DNA of 23,825 nucleotides from a virus. The notes under the pieces are model-generated. The model was not told the origin of the DNA and made no database searches. It saw nothing but the letters and a program-made list of their open reading frames with translations. The stretch is taken from the IMG/VR virus record IMGVR_UViG_3300025325_000137, positions 1 through 23,825 of that record, one strand, 5' to 3'. The position numbers and the translations under genes were made by a program. This document shows, one piece after another, positions 13,159 through 20,995 of this stretch (position 1 is the stretch's first letter; every line of letters starts with the position of its first letter).

Positions 13159-13566
13159 ATGGTCGACATTACAGTAGGCGCCGTGAAGCCAACGGCGGGA
13201 TATGAACACATGATTCAGCATGGCATCACCGGTGAGGCGACTATTGCGGCCGGGGATGGTCTGTACAAGGGGACTTCGGGTACACTACTCAAAGCGCTGA
13301 ATGACACGCAGGCGCACGCGGCGCTTGTCGGCATTGCGCTCGACACGCAGGCAACCAGCGGCGGCGCAATCACCTATATGCCGGACGGGGGCAGCATCGA
13401 TTGCACCGGATTTACGGAAGGGGTCGCCGTCGTTGTCAGCAACACGGCGGGCAAACTGCATCCAGTCGCGGACCTGGGGACTACGGAATTTTTCACCTAT
13501 GTGGGCGAGGGCACCAGCGCGCGGTTTCTCATTCGCATCCATGCGACGCCCGACCAATTGGCCTAA
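13159..13566 (+). CDS. Probable capsid decoration protein (DUF2190-like), 135 aa
   Basis: AAGGAG (13147-13152) precedes ATG 13159 with a 6-base spacing. The 135-residue product shows features of small capsid-stabilising trimer proteins: a beta-rich Gly/Ala sequence (ITGEATIAAGDGLYKGTSGT), a central AALVGIALDTQATSGGAITY, and a C-terminal FLIRIHATPDQ. The order here, after the tail terminator rather than after the capsid gene, is a little unusual. It is likely a head-exterior protein, but other small beta-rich virion roles cannot be excluded. Confidence 0.65.
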   Translation: MVDITVGAVKPTAGYEHMIQHGITGEATIAAGDGLYKGTSGTLLKALNDTQAHAALVGIALDTQATSGGAITYMPDGGSIDCTGFTEGVAVVVSNTAGKLHPVADLGTTEFFTYVGEGTSARFLIRIHATPDQLA

Positions 13567-13570
13567 TGTC

Positions 13571-14008
13571 ATGACCCGATACTTTGTGCTGGTCAGTTTG
13601 AACCAACCGGACGAACTCATGCCGGGCAAGCCGAACCCGAAATACGGGAAGCCGGGCGAAAGCGTGGAGCCGGGCGAGATTATCACCGATGAGATCGGCG
13701 GGTTTCTAGAGCATCGCACGGACCCGAAAACCGGTGACCTGAAACCGTCCTACTATGCCGACGCGCTGCGTCACGGGTTGTTCGTTCGCGTCGGGGAAAA
13801 GGACGTGGTGATCGATGCGGTTATGCAGCATGTGCCAGAACATCTGGCGCGCATGTACTACCAATTGATCCGTGAGGAGCAGGCGGCAGCAGAGGCAGGG
13901 GTTATGGCGCAAGCTCCCGCCCGCGCGCGCAAGGCGAAATCTGCGCCTGAGACAATCCTGACTGAAGATGATACGCCGCAGGGCGTGAATGAGGGGAGCG
14001 AGGAATGA
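13571..14008 (+). CDS. Hypothetical protein, 145 aa
   Basis: ATG 13571 follows the preceding stop by 4 bases. I see no ribosome site, so translation probably depends on coupling. The 145-residue product (MTRYFVLVSLNQPDELMPGK) is hydrophilic, with a Pro/Gly-rich N-terminal part, a central helix (AVMQHVPEHLARMYYQLIRE) and an acidic Ala-rich C-terminus. It sits just before the tail-tube protein and overlaps it (ATGA). Family not recognised. A tail-assembly or neck role is suggested by position only. Confidence 0.6.
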   Translation: MTRYFVLVSLNQPDELMPGKPNPKYGKPGESVEPGEIITDEIGGFLEHRTDPKTGDLKPSYYADALRHGLFVRVGEKDVVIDAVMQHVPEHLARMYYQLIREEQAAAEAGVMAQAPARARKAKSAPETILTEDDTPQGVNEGSEE

Positions 14009-14463
14009 CCGGGAAAGGTCAGCATTTCGGAAAGTTCGAGTTGGACAGCGCCGATGCCGGGTCGCTGGTGGATTATTCATCTGACATACTGACGGTGACA
14101 GGTTTTGATTTCAATCTGAACACGGCGCAGCACCATACACCTGGAAGCCGGAACCAGACCACCACATACGGCGGAAACGTGACGAATGACGGCACGATTG
14201 CGGGAAAAGTGGACCCAACATCTGGGAGCTTTTACCGTGTCTGTAAAGCGTGGGAAGCCTCGGTGCGGGCCGGCACGATTGCGACACGCACATTTCGCTG
14301 GAGTACGCCGGATGCCTCAACAGCCGGGAGTCAGCAGCGCGGCGGGGAAGTCTACCTGAAATCACTAACGCATGGCGCGACCACTGGCGGGAGCGCGGAG
14401 TTGAATACCTTCACGGTCGTGCTGACAGTGGACGGTGCGGTCACGGATACAACGGTGACGTGA
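14005..14463 (+). CDS. Probable major tail (tube) protein, 152 aa
   Basis: The 152-residue product begins at ATG 14005 (ATGA overlap; GGGGAG at 13993-13998, 6-base spacing). It is beta-rich, with the N-terminal segment DYSSDILTVTGFDFNLNTAQ and a final strand-rich part (NTFTVVLTVDGAVTDTTVT), consistent with a single-domain tail-tube subunit that polymerises around the tape measure. Position before the chaperone-like and tape-measure genes is the classic one. At 152 residues it is at the small end of siphovirus tube proteins. Moderate confidence, because the fold is judged by eye. Confidence 0.7.
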   Translation: MTGKGQHFGKFELDSADAGSLVDYSSDILTVTGFDFNLNTAQHHTPGSRNQTTTYGGNVTNDGTIAGKVDPTSGSFYRVCKAWEASVRAGTIATRTFRWSTPDASTAGSQQRGGEVYLKSLTHGATTGGSAELNTFTVVLTVDGAVTDTTVT

Positions 14464-14996
14464 TGGCAGACCAGGATCGGATGGACGTTATCGACATCGA
14501 AGACATGGAACCGGAACTCATCTCGCTCCGGGTCATGGTTAACGGTGTTGCCAAGCATATTGAGATGCGCGCTTTCAGCCTGTACGAATGGTTTGAGACA
14601 GTTTCACTCGTATCTGACCCCATCCCGCCCAAGAAGCTGGATGACAACGGGACCAAAGTCGATAACCTAGAAGACGAGGAATACCGGCGGGAACTGGCAA
14701 TGACAGAACACCGGCGCTATGCGTTGTTGATTATCCGTGCACTGCAAGCGACGGGTAACTACCTGAGTCTGGCGAAATTGCCGCCCGCTAAACAAATCGA
14801 GCAATTTCTCCAGGTGGTAGACTTCGGAATGTATTGGGATTTGCGGACGCTGCTGTTATCGCATCGAAGCCGCCACTTCGCCCGGCTGGAGGAGCGGGCT
14901 GAGTCCTTTCAGTCCAGCGGAGAAACGACTGGCGAGAATCCGGCGGCGGTATCGCTTGACACCGAAACAGTGGCGGACAATGCCAACGGCCGATAA
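14463..14996 (+). CDS. Tail assembly chaperone-like protein, 177 aa
   Basis: ATG 14463 overlaps the tube-protein stop (TGATG). The 177-residue acidic product (MADQDRMDVIDIEDMEPELI) is mainly helical in its middle (LAMTEHRRYALLIIRALQAT), as expected for the G-type chaperone that lies between tube and tape measure and coats the tape measure during tail assembly. In many phages a ribosomal frameshift near the end makes a longer GT product. Here the following small frame is in the +1 register and I see no standard slippery heptamer, so a frameshift is not supported. Confidence 0.65.
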   Translation: MADQDRMDVIDIEDMEPELISLRVMVNGVAKHIEMRAFSLYEWFETVSLVSDPIPPKKLDDNGTKVDNLEDEEYRRELAMTEHRRYALLIIRALQATGNYLSLAKLPPAKQIEQFLQVVDFGMYWDLRTLLLSHRSRHFARLEERAESFQSSGETTGENPAAVSLDTETVADNANGR

Positions 14997-15006
14997 GGAC
15001 ACACTC

Positions 15007-15129
15007 ATGATCGATGAACTGGTGTTAGAGAAAACGCTGGACGGGATGGTCCAGCGTTTTACGAATGACCAGGGCGTCCTGTATGCGGAGTTCCGACTGG
15101 CGCTGCTGTTGGCGCGGGAGGGAGTGTAG
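15007..15129 (+). CDS. Small protein in the tail-chaperone T position, 40 aa
   Basis: A 40-codon frame (MIDELVLEKTLDGMVQRFTN...) starts at ATG 15007, 10 bases after the chaperone stop, with AAGGA upstream, and ends at TAG 15127-15129 directly before the tape-measure GTG. It occupies the place of a GT extension. Its frame stays open upstream through at least the last 45 bases of the chaperone gene, so a +1 frameshift product is possible. A perfect 12-bp inverted repeat lies within it (15031-15060). The presence of a ribosome site favours a separate small protein. Confidence 0.5.
   Translation: MIDELVLEKTLDGMVQRFTNDQGVLYAEFRLALLLAREGV
15031..15060 (+). repeat. Perfect 12-bp inverted repeat, terminator-like, before the tape measure
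   Basis: AAAACGCTGGAC (15031-15042), loop GGGATG (15043-15048), and GTCCAGCGTTTT (15049-15060) form a perfect stem with a 3' TTTT. It resembles an intrinsic terminator or attenuator yet lies inside the 40-aa frame, 70 bases before the tape-measure start. Confidence 0.75.
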
Positions 15130-17250
15130 GTGACCGGGAACAGTACTGATGTGACATACGTCCTCAAAGCGAAAAATGAGGCGTCCAATGTTATCAATCA
15201 GGTGAAAGGCGCCTTGCAGGGCACCGGCACGGCGGCGGCCGGAACTCGCGGCGCGTTTGATTCCCTCGCGCGTGGGGCGCTGGCGGTTGGCGCGGCGTAC
15301 ATTGGGATGAAAGGAATCCGACTTGCCGCGGATATGTACCAGACCGGGGAGGAGGCACGGCGCACGGAGACCGTATTCCGCCAATTAGCCCGGTCGGCTG
15401 GGGGCTATACCGCTGTCATGACCCGGATGGAGACGGCGACCGGAAACGTAGTTGACCGAATGACGCTGCAAAGTTCAGCTAACCGGATGTTGCAGATAGG
15501 ACTGGCGACTACCGCAGACGAATTAGCGCGCATGACGGAGTTGGCGGTGAAACTCGGTGGGGTGATGAACCCAGGGAGTTCAGCGGCTGGGAATATCGAC
15601 AGTTTTATCTCGATGATGGGGAAACAGTCCAAGGAGCAACTGGCTGATTTTGGCATCTCGGTAACAGATGTGGAAGTGCGCATTCAACAACTGATTGACA
15701 CAGGCCAGGCGATGAACCGTGCCGAGGCCTTCGGTCAAGCGGTCATAGATGAAGCTGCGGAATCGCTCCTCAATTTAGGGAGTGCGGCTGAAGTGGGGGA
15801 AACCTCCGTTTCTCGTCTGGAAACCCGTTGGGAAAATTTTTGGTCGGGCATGAAAATCGGGGTAGCGGATACGGTAAATGCCTTCGCTGATGGTCTGGAA
15901 TACATAGAAAGTGTCGGGTTTGACGAGTTTGCATATTTCGTGCTTCATGGGGAAAGCACTCGTCCCCTTTCTCAAGTGCGAGAACAGGGATATGTGAACA
16001 TACAGACGGGTTTGCAGGAGATGTTACGGACACAGACGGCCATAGGCGAGAATCCGTACCGCACCCCACGCGAAACAATAGATAGCGCCGCGGCGCAAAA
16101 CTTCTCAACTGTGCGCTATGCCCAGATGCTCCGGGAAGCGATGGTTAGCGGGCCGGGGATGGGATTTGCCGCCATGCAAAACATGGGACAATACGGCGGG
16201 ATGACCAGCCAGTATGGACGCCTACAGGGGTTTCAGATGCTGGGGGGTGAACAGATCATGGGCGGGGTAGCGGCCCAGAATCTGGCGCAGATGGCGCGGG
16301 ATATTGCGCAGCAGGCGGAGGAGGCCAAGACCGCCTACGGGGACATGCTGAGTGATGCTCAGCTTGCGCAGATGAATGAAGCGGTCAAGGCCGCGAACGA
16401 GCTGGCGAATGAGGCCGGCCGCGCGCGGGACAACTTCGACCGGATGAACCTCGGCCAGATCATGGGACAGCAGGGCGGCGGGCGGTATGCAGAAATCATG
16501 GACGCCGTGATCGAATCCATGCCGGAAGGGGCGGCACGGGACGCGGCGGCGCGCGCTTTTGCAATGGGCACCGGGCAGGAGACCGCCATGTCCCGGCTCA
16601 TGGATGAGAAGATCGCGCCGTATTTGGCACGGATGGCGGGTATCAATCCACAAGCGGCGCTGGGAGCCGGGCAGAACCTGAATACGTTTTTGACCCAGGC
16701 AGCATTGGCCGGTTGGTCGCCTCAGCAGATGGCGCAGTACGCCATGCCTGCAATGGGCTACCAGATCACCGGCGGCGCGGGAGGTCAACAAATCAACATC
16801 CCGCAGGGCGCGGTTCCGGGGCAGATCGCGGCACAGTATGGGATGAGTGTGCAGGAAGTGCTGGCAATGACCGGGGCGACCAACACACGCAACATGCCAT
16901 TTGGCACGTTTACGCGACCCGGTACCGGCGGCGGGATTGTGCCCACGGAAATGCCAGATGCTGTGCAAGGCCTGTTCGACACAATGCAGACCGGGATTGA
17001 GGACGCGCAGGCCGGTGTCGGGGAACTGACTGCCGCGCTTGATGAAGTGGACAACCGGATCGTGACCGTGCAGATTGACTTTCTGGCGAATATTCCAGCC
17101 TGGTTGCAACAAATCCTCAATCTCGGAGGATTCGGCAAAGCCGTCGGGGATAGTGTGCAAACCAATGGCGGGCAACCGCCTGGCACGACCAACACCAACA
17201 AAGGCAGTTCCAGCACGAACACCATACATACCGGAGCCGGGGGACGGTAA
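15130..17250 (+). CDS. Tape measure protein with C-terminal LysM-like segment
   Basis: The 706-residue protein starts at GTG 15130, immediately after a TAG, with GGAG at 15121-15124. It has the usual tape-measure plan: an N-terminal VTYVLKAKNEASNVINQVKG segment, a hydrophobic patch (LAVGAAYIGMKGIRLAADMY, about 51-70), long Ala/Gln/Met-rich helical stretches and a Gly/Asn/Thr-rich C-terminus. Tape measures set tail length. At about 0.15 nm per residue the helix predicts a tail close to 100 nm. Residues about 557-598 (IPQGAVPGQIAAQYGMSVQE then VLAMTGATNTRNMPFGTFTRPG) read as a LysM-like peptidoglycan-binding unit, unusual for a position inside the tail tube. No peptidase motif is seen. Confidence 0.9.
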   Translation: MTGNSTDVTYVLKAKNEASNVINQVKGALQGTGTAAAGTRGAFDSLARGALAVGAAYIGMKGIRLAADMYQTGEEARRTETVFRQLARSAGGYTAVMTRMETATGNVVDRMTLQSSANRMLQIGLATTADELARMTELAVKLGGVMNPGSSAAGNIDSFISMMGKQSKEQLADFGISVTDVEVRIQQLIDTGQAMNRAEAFGQAVIDEAAESLLNLGSAAEVGETSVSRLETRWENFWSGMKIGVADTVNAFADGLEYIESVGFDEFAYFVLHGESTRPLSQVREQGYVNIQTGLQEMLRTQTAIGENPYRTPRETIDSAAAQNFSTVRYAQMLREAMVSGPGMGFAAMQNMGQYGGMTSQYGRLQGFQMLGGEQIMGGVAAQNLAQMARDIAQQAEEAKTAYGDMLSDAQLAQMNEAVKAANELANEAGRARDNFDRMNLGQIMGQQGGGRYAEIMDAVIESMPEGAARDAAARAFAMGTGQETAMSRLMDEKIAPYLARMAGINPQAALGAGQNLNTFLTQAALAGWSPQQMAQYAMPAMGYQITGGAGGQQINIPQGAVPGQIAAQYGMSVQEVLAMTGATNTRNMPFGTFTRPGTGGGIVPTEMPDAVQGLFDTMQTGIEDAQAGVGELTAALDEVDNRIVTVQIDFLANIPAWLQQILNLGGFGKAVGDSVQTNGGQPPGTTNTNKGSSSTNTIHTGAGGR

Positions 17251-18833
17251 TGGTCACCTATCAGGTCGAGCTTAAATTCGACTTTGCGCGGGACGGCACG
17301 TATATCCATGCGCAAGCGGACATGACGCCGCGCCTGATTATGTTGCAAACTTCCTATGGAATGCAGGACCCGTACCAGACAGTTTCCCCGGCAGCAACAT
17401 TAGCGCTGACGTTTACTAATCGGGATGGCGCGTTCAACGTAAACGATCCGACCGCCGCGCTGTATGGACTGCTCAATCCGGGCATATTGGTGCGGTTGCG
17501 GGTAGCAATCGATGGAACGTGGCACACGCGCTTTATCGGGCATACGACGGCCAGCACACGCTATGTCGTTGGTAAACATGAGACACAGAAACAGGTTCTG
17601 GTCACGGTCACGGACCCGGTGAATCGCCTGTACAATGATGTCTATATTCCGCCTCTGGAGACGAACGTAACCACCAACACGCCGCTGGTGACGATGTTCG
17701 ACAAGCCGGTTATCACGTGGCCGTATGACCGCAGTTTCTTTATGCTGGACGCGAGCGAGTTGGACGGGGCAGATGGGCTGTTCGACGCGCCGAATACGAT
17801 CTATTCGTTCGAAACTGGACTGACCACTCTGGATTATTCGGGAGACGTGGGAGACCTTGGTGGCGGGATGTCCCCACTCAACTTCATTACGCAGATGGTC
17901 ACCAGTGAATGCGGCGGGCGGTTTTATTGGGACCCGCATCAGGCAAAATTCATTTTTCACAATCGGCATCACGATGTGCTCAATCAGGAGACCATAACAG
18001 CGACATTCACTATGGCTGACCTGCTCGGCTACACGTTTGGGCAGACACCGGTGATCAACGACGTGACGATCCAGTATGAGCCGCGCCAGTTGGGGACACC
18101 ATCATCGATAATCTATGCCAGCGATTCAGTTCCGTTCCGGTTGCGTAGCGGGGAAATTCGGACTATGTCGGTGCGCTATCGGGACCCGACTATCGACACG
18201 ACCATCATCAGCGCTATCAACGTCATCGCACCGGTGCGCGGAGTGGACGTGATAGCTAATGAGCTATCCGGTGGAGGGGGTGCAGACCGCACATCGGTTG
18301 TCGGATATACATCCAATTCCGGTGGACAGAGCGCCGCGTTGACACTGACCAATTCATCCTCGGTCGATGTGTATATCACGACGCTGCAATTGCGGGGCAC
18401 GCCACTATCCCGCCGCAATGGGGAACAGGTGCGAGCGGTTGACCCGACGAGTATCCGTGCCTATCAACGGTCCCCGCTCCCTCCAGAGACCATTCCGGGA
18501 TTGAACGATGCGGACATGGCTGCCGACTATGCGCGATTGCTGGTGAACCGGTTCAAAACCCCGACTGGCGCGTTTACGTCTGTGACCGTGCGCGCCAATG
18601 ACAATGGGGTGCTACTAACAACATCGTTCTCTATTGATTTGATGGAACAAATCGCGCTCACGAACGATTGGACGCGGCACGATGCGCAATATGTGGTCAT
18701 GGGAATTCAAGAGCAATGGGATGCGCCCAGCGCGATCTGGGACATCACCTATCTGTTGAAACCATTTGCGCTGGAAAACATCTTTCGTATAGACTATTCC
18801 GAACTGGACGCCAGCGATGGGCTGGCGTTCTAA
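17250..18833 (+). CDS. Tail hub/minor tail protein, 527 aa
   Basis: ATG 17250 overlaps the tape-measure stop (TAATG). The 527-residue product follows the tape measure, where distal-tail and hub proteins are encoded, and is beta-rich. It begins with a distal-tail-like strand pattern (MVTYQVELKFDFARDGTYIH), has a region reminiscent of hub proteins (about 200-300), and a long beta C-terminal half (DRTSVVGYTSNSGGQSAALT). A short motif recurs: SELDGADGLF near residue 170 and SELDASDGLAF at the very C-terminus. No lysozyme or peptidase motif is visible. Probably a baseplate/hub component at the tail tip. Confidence 0.75.
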   Translation: MVTYQVELKFDFARDGTYIHAQADMTPRLIMLQTSYGMQDPYQTVSPAATLALTFTNRDGAFNVNDPTAALYGLLNPGILVRLRVAIDGTWHTRFIGHTTASTRYVVGKHETQKQVLVTVTDPVNRLYNDVYIPPLETNVTTNTPLVTMFDKPVITWPYDRSFFMLDASELDGADGLFDAPNTIYSFETGLTTLDYSGDVGDLGGGMSPLNFITQMVTSECGGRFYWDPHQAKFIFHNRHHDVLNQETITATFTMADLLGYTFGQTPVINDVTIQYEPRQLGTPSSIIYASDSVPFRLRSGEIRTMSVRYRDPTIDTTIISAINVIAPVRGVDVIANELSGGGGADRTSVVGYTSNSGGQSAALTLTNSSSVDVYITTLQLRGTPLSRRNGEQVRAVDPTSIRAYQRSPLPPETIPGLNDADMAADYARLLVNRFKTPTGAFTSVTVRANDNGVLLTTSFSIDLMEQIALTNDWTRHDAQYVVMGIQEQWDAPSAIWDITYLLKPFALENIFRIDYSELDASDGLAF

Positions 18834-18847
18834 TCTAAGGAGTCATG

Positions 18848-19351
18848 ATGGCAAATTGGACCGCAGTAAAAACATGGAGCGCCGGAGAAGTCCCGACTGC
18901 CGCATTGGTCAACGCACATCTCCGTGACAACACCGCCTACCTGCTGCAGCGCACGCTGGCAGGCGGCGCAGCGGACGTAGTACTGAGTGGCGCGCCAACT
19001 ACAACCAGCGCGACATTTGTCGATGTGACCGGCGCGACGGTAGCCGTCACGACCGTCGCTGCCAACATGGACATTCTGATTATTGCGTTTGGTCACTTGA
19101 GCAATAGCGGCGCAGCAGATGTAACACTAACCGCTACGGTAGACGGAACGAATGTAGGAAATGCGACCTACGGACTCCAGATCGTGCAGATAGCTGGCGC
19201 GGGCGGCAATTATCCGTTCTGCGTCGCATTCCGATATACTGTTGCGGCGGCCGGCGCGCATACGGTCAACCTGCAATGGAAAACCTCCGCAGGCACAGCT
19301 ACAATTCACGGAGACTCGGCTGGACAATTCTCCGCCGGCGAGATTGGATAA
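18848..19351 (+). CDS. Tail tip/fibre protein with conserved phage-tail N-terminus, 167 aa
   Basis: Two ATGs stand in tandem. AGGAG (18838-18842) favours the second (18848, 5 bases) over 18845. The N-terminus WTAVKTWSAGEVPTAALVNA, continuing HLRDN, matches a motif I recognise from many phage tail-tip and fibre proteins (W...AGE..TAA.LN.H.RDN), which attaches them to the tail. The remaining ~130 residues form a beta-rich, Thr/Ala/Gly-rich domain (TTSATFVDVTGATVAVTTVA) likely to be exposed and possibly receptor-binding. It is short for a fibre. The receptor is unknown. Confidence 0.75.
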   Translation: MANWTAVKTWSAGEVPTAALVNAHLRDNTAYLLQRTLAGGAADVVLSGAPTTTSATFVDVTGATVAVTTVAANMDILIIAFGHLSNSGAADVTLTATVDGTNVGNATYGLQIVQIAGAGGNYPFCVAFRYTVAAAGAHTVNLQWKTSAGTATIHGDSAGQFSAGEIG

Positions 19352-19364
19352 ATGAGGAGCAGCT

Positions 19365-19817
19365 ATGAGACAGCATCAATTGCCAATCAGTTTAGCGAAC
19401 AGTGACAAACTGCACAGTGAGCTAGCGAGCGAATTGACCAACAAATACGTCGGTCTGAACTCTGAGGAATTCGGGACGGTCTGGAAGGCGCTGCTGACGG
19501 ATGACAGCACGACCACGCATGACGGGATAGCTGACGGCGTAGCGATGGCGCATGACCCGGATGTGCTGACTCCAGAGCAGTCCATAACCGCGGCGGTAGC
19601 AATCAACAGACAGCAGCTGGTCGAATATCTGAAGACGCAGCTGACCACACCAAACCCGGTCACGGCGACGGTCAGGGCGCAGGCGCAGGCATATATCGAT
19701 GAGAGTGTGAAACTGCAAGCCGCCATGACCAATATCGCGGCCTTGTACGGGTACAACCTCGGCACGAATGCCGGGTATTTGCAAACCGCCCTGATACTGG
19801 TTTCGTTGATGACATAG
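19365..19817 (+). CDS. Hypothetical protein in the tail/lysis boundary, 150 aa
   Basis: GAGGAG (19354-19359) lies 5 bases before ATG 19365. The 150-residue product is mostly helical (NSDKLHSELASELTNKYVGL; VRAQAQAYIDESVKLQAAMT) and lacks a signal or membrane segment. I do not recognise it. Its place after the tail-tip gene and before the membrane-protein pair suggests a late structural or accessory protein. Confidence 0.65.
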   Translation: MRQHQLPISLANSDKLHSELASELTNKYVGLNSEEFGTVWKALLTDDSTTTHDGIADGVAMAHDPDVLTPEQSITAAVAINRQQLVEYLKTQLTTPNPVTATVRAQAQAYIDESVKLQAAMTNIAALYGYNLGTNAGYLQTALILVSLMT

Positions 19818-19818
19818 G

Positions 19819-19847
19819 TTGCCATCCGGTTGTGAATAAGGTAAGAT
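19819..19847 (+). promoter_or_regulatory. Weak candidate promoter before the membrane-protein pair
   Basis: TTGCCA (19819-19824), a 17-base spacer and TAAGAT (19842-19847) resemble sigma70 boxes. The start would fall at or near the ATG at 19854, giving a leaderless message, and the possible ribosome site AAGG (19838-19841) would lie inside the promoter. Only one of the two signals is likely to be used. Confidence 0.25.
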
Positions 19848-19853
19848 ACGTGT

Positions 19854-20525
19854 ATGGACCCACATCTCATTGAAACGATTTTCGGCGCGGGCGTGCTGAC
19901 CATTTCGGCGGCCGCGTTTCTGGTGATGGCGCTTACCGCGTTCCTGAAAGTCCGCCAGCGCGGGACCGACAAGAACCCGGAAGAAACACAGTTCGGGCAG
20001 GTCCTGACAACGTTGGTCAGCACAATTGCAAAGTTCGACCGGGTAGCCGATGCGGTAGACCAGTCAACTATGCAGATGCAAAGGAACACAGAGGCGTATA
20101 TCCTGACTGCCAAAAACGCACTGGAACAGATGGAAGCAATGGAGAGTCGCCGCGCCGGGGAGAATCAGGCTATGTTGAAACGCATCGAAGACAACACCGC
20201 TGCGATTGCCAACCAGTCTGTGGTTATTGCTACCCAAACGACTGCGCTCAATCAGATCGGCCCGTCCATCGAAGGCCTGCGAGCGGACGTGAATACACTC
20301 ATCGCGCGCATGACCGCCATTTTGGAAAAGTATGATCAAACCAACGGCGAACTAAATGATGAGGTCCGCCGCTTCAACGATACCGTGCGCTCTATCGACG
20401 CCCACCTGAAGTGTTTCGAAGAATTGTTCGCCGAGGAGAAGAAGAAGAAGCAGAAAATGATAAAGCAGTCCGGGACCGAAGATAAACCAATCGACGACGC
20501 AATCAGTGAAGGGAAAGCGCTTTAA
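19854..20525 (+). CDS. Membrane-anchored coiled-coil protein, 223 aa
   Basis: The 223-residue product has one N-terminal membrane helix (IFGAGVLTISAAAFLVMALT, about 9-28), then a long helical, coiled-coil region (about 60-190; repeating heptad-like LKRIEDNTAAIANQSVVIAT) and a charged tail with a lysine cluster (AEEKKKKQKMIKQ). It directly precedes and overlaps (TAATG) a holin-like gene. Such partners could be lysis accessories, but spanins normally face the periplasm and are shorter, so the assignment is open. It could equally be an anchor or exclusion protein. Confidence 0.65.
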   Translation: MDPHLIETIFGAGVLTISAAAFLVMALTAFLKVRQRGTDKNPEETQFGQVLTTLVSTIAKFDRVADAVDQSTMQMQRNTEAYILTAKNALEQMEAMESRRAGENQAMLKRIEDNTAAIANQSVVIATQTTALNQIGPSIEGLRADVNTLIARMTAILEKYDQTNGELNDEVRRFNDTVRSIDAHLKCFEELFAEEKKKKQKMIKQSGTEDKPIDDAISEGKAL

Positions 20526-20923
20526 TGGACGCCTATCTACTCATGCTCGTGGGCTACTGTGCCGGTGTGCAGCAGGCCGTTGACATCTTCAAAGCCTATC
20601 TGGACCGGAGCCAGGCCAGCATCGCCGACGAAACCCGCACGCTGCTGCTGCTGCTGGCAAAAGTGATCGCCGCCGCCGTCGCCGTTGTGCCTACCTACGT
20701 GGCCATTCCGTTTCGAACCGGGACTTGGCTGGACAGTTACCCGGTCGTGCTGGTGGCCGTGAGCGTGGTGCTTGTGGCTGCCGGCAGCCAGTTCATCTAT
20801 CACGTGCTTAAGATCGTCAAGGCGGTCTCCACTGCATTGCCCCGACCGATGACGTTTACTGCAAGTGCCATCCGCACGAGCGATTTGGAACCTTTACGTG
20901 CGGATCCGCCCGCGCACGGGTAG
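20525..20923 (+). CDS. Holin-like membrane protein, 132 aa
   Basis: ATG 20525 overlaps the upstream stop. The 132-residue product has two strongly hydrophobic helices, about 41-60 (LLLLLAKVIAAAVAVVPTYV) and 73-92 (PVVLVAVSVVLVAAGSQFIY), and a soluble C-terminal tail. This fits a small two-helix holin, which forms lesions in the cytoplasmic membrane at lysis. It is the last rightward gene, at the usual end of a late operon. No endolysin is recognisable next to it in this window, so a holin is inferred from topology and place, not from family. Confidence 0.5.
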   Translation: MDAYLLMLVGYCAGVQQAVDIFKAYLDRSQASIADETRTLLLLLAKVIAAAVAVVPTYVAIPFRTGTWLDSYPVVLVAVSVVLVAAGSQFIYHVLKIVKAVSTALPRPMTFTASAIRTSDLEPLRADPPAHG

Positions 20924-20948
20924 GATAGCGCATTCATGCGCCGGAATC

Positions 20949-20985
20949 AAAAAGCCCCCGCCATTGCTGACGAGGGGCTTCTGTG
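20949..20985. terminator. Bidirectional intrinsic terminator between convergent operons
   Basis: AAGCCCC (20952-20958) pairs with GGGGCTT (20974-20980) across a 15-base loop. On the minus strand the stem is followed by TTTTT (20953-20949), a good terminator for the leftward genes. On the plus strand only TTCTGTGTTT follows, so it may also stop the late transcript, more weakly. Confidence 0.8.
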
Positions 20986-20995
20986 TTTCCGCGGA

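Noticed and set aside
13301-13570. Upstream extension of the 145-aa gene (13571) in its frame
   Set aside because: The extension overlaps the decoration gene and is Arg/Ser-rich shadow sequence. The ATG at 13571 sits right after the decoration stop.
14250-14462. Upstream extension of the chaperone-like frame to 14250
   Set aside because: It overlaps the tail-tube gene. The ATG at 14463 forms a TGATG junction typical of this operon.
14900-15010. Programmed -1 frameshift of the lambda G/GT type
   Set aside because: The downstream frame is in +1 register and no standard slippery heptamer is visible near the end of the chaperone gene. Only a +1 event or a separate small gene is compatible.
16222-17229. 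335-codon open frame on the minus strand opposite the tape measure gene
   Set aside because: The product is a Pro/Arg/His-rich string without any domain, a typical shadow of a GC-rich gene. Unlike the antisense frame in the intein it has no recognisable motif.
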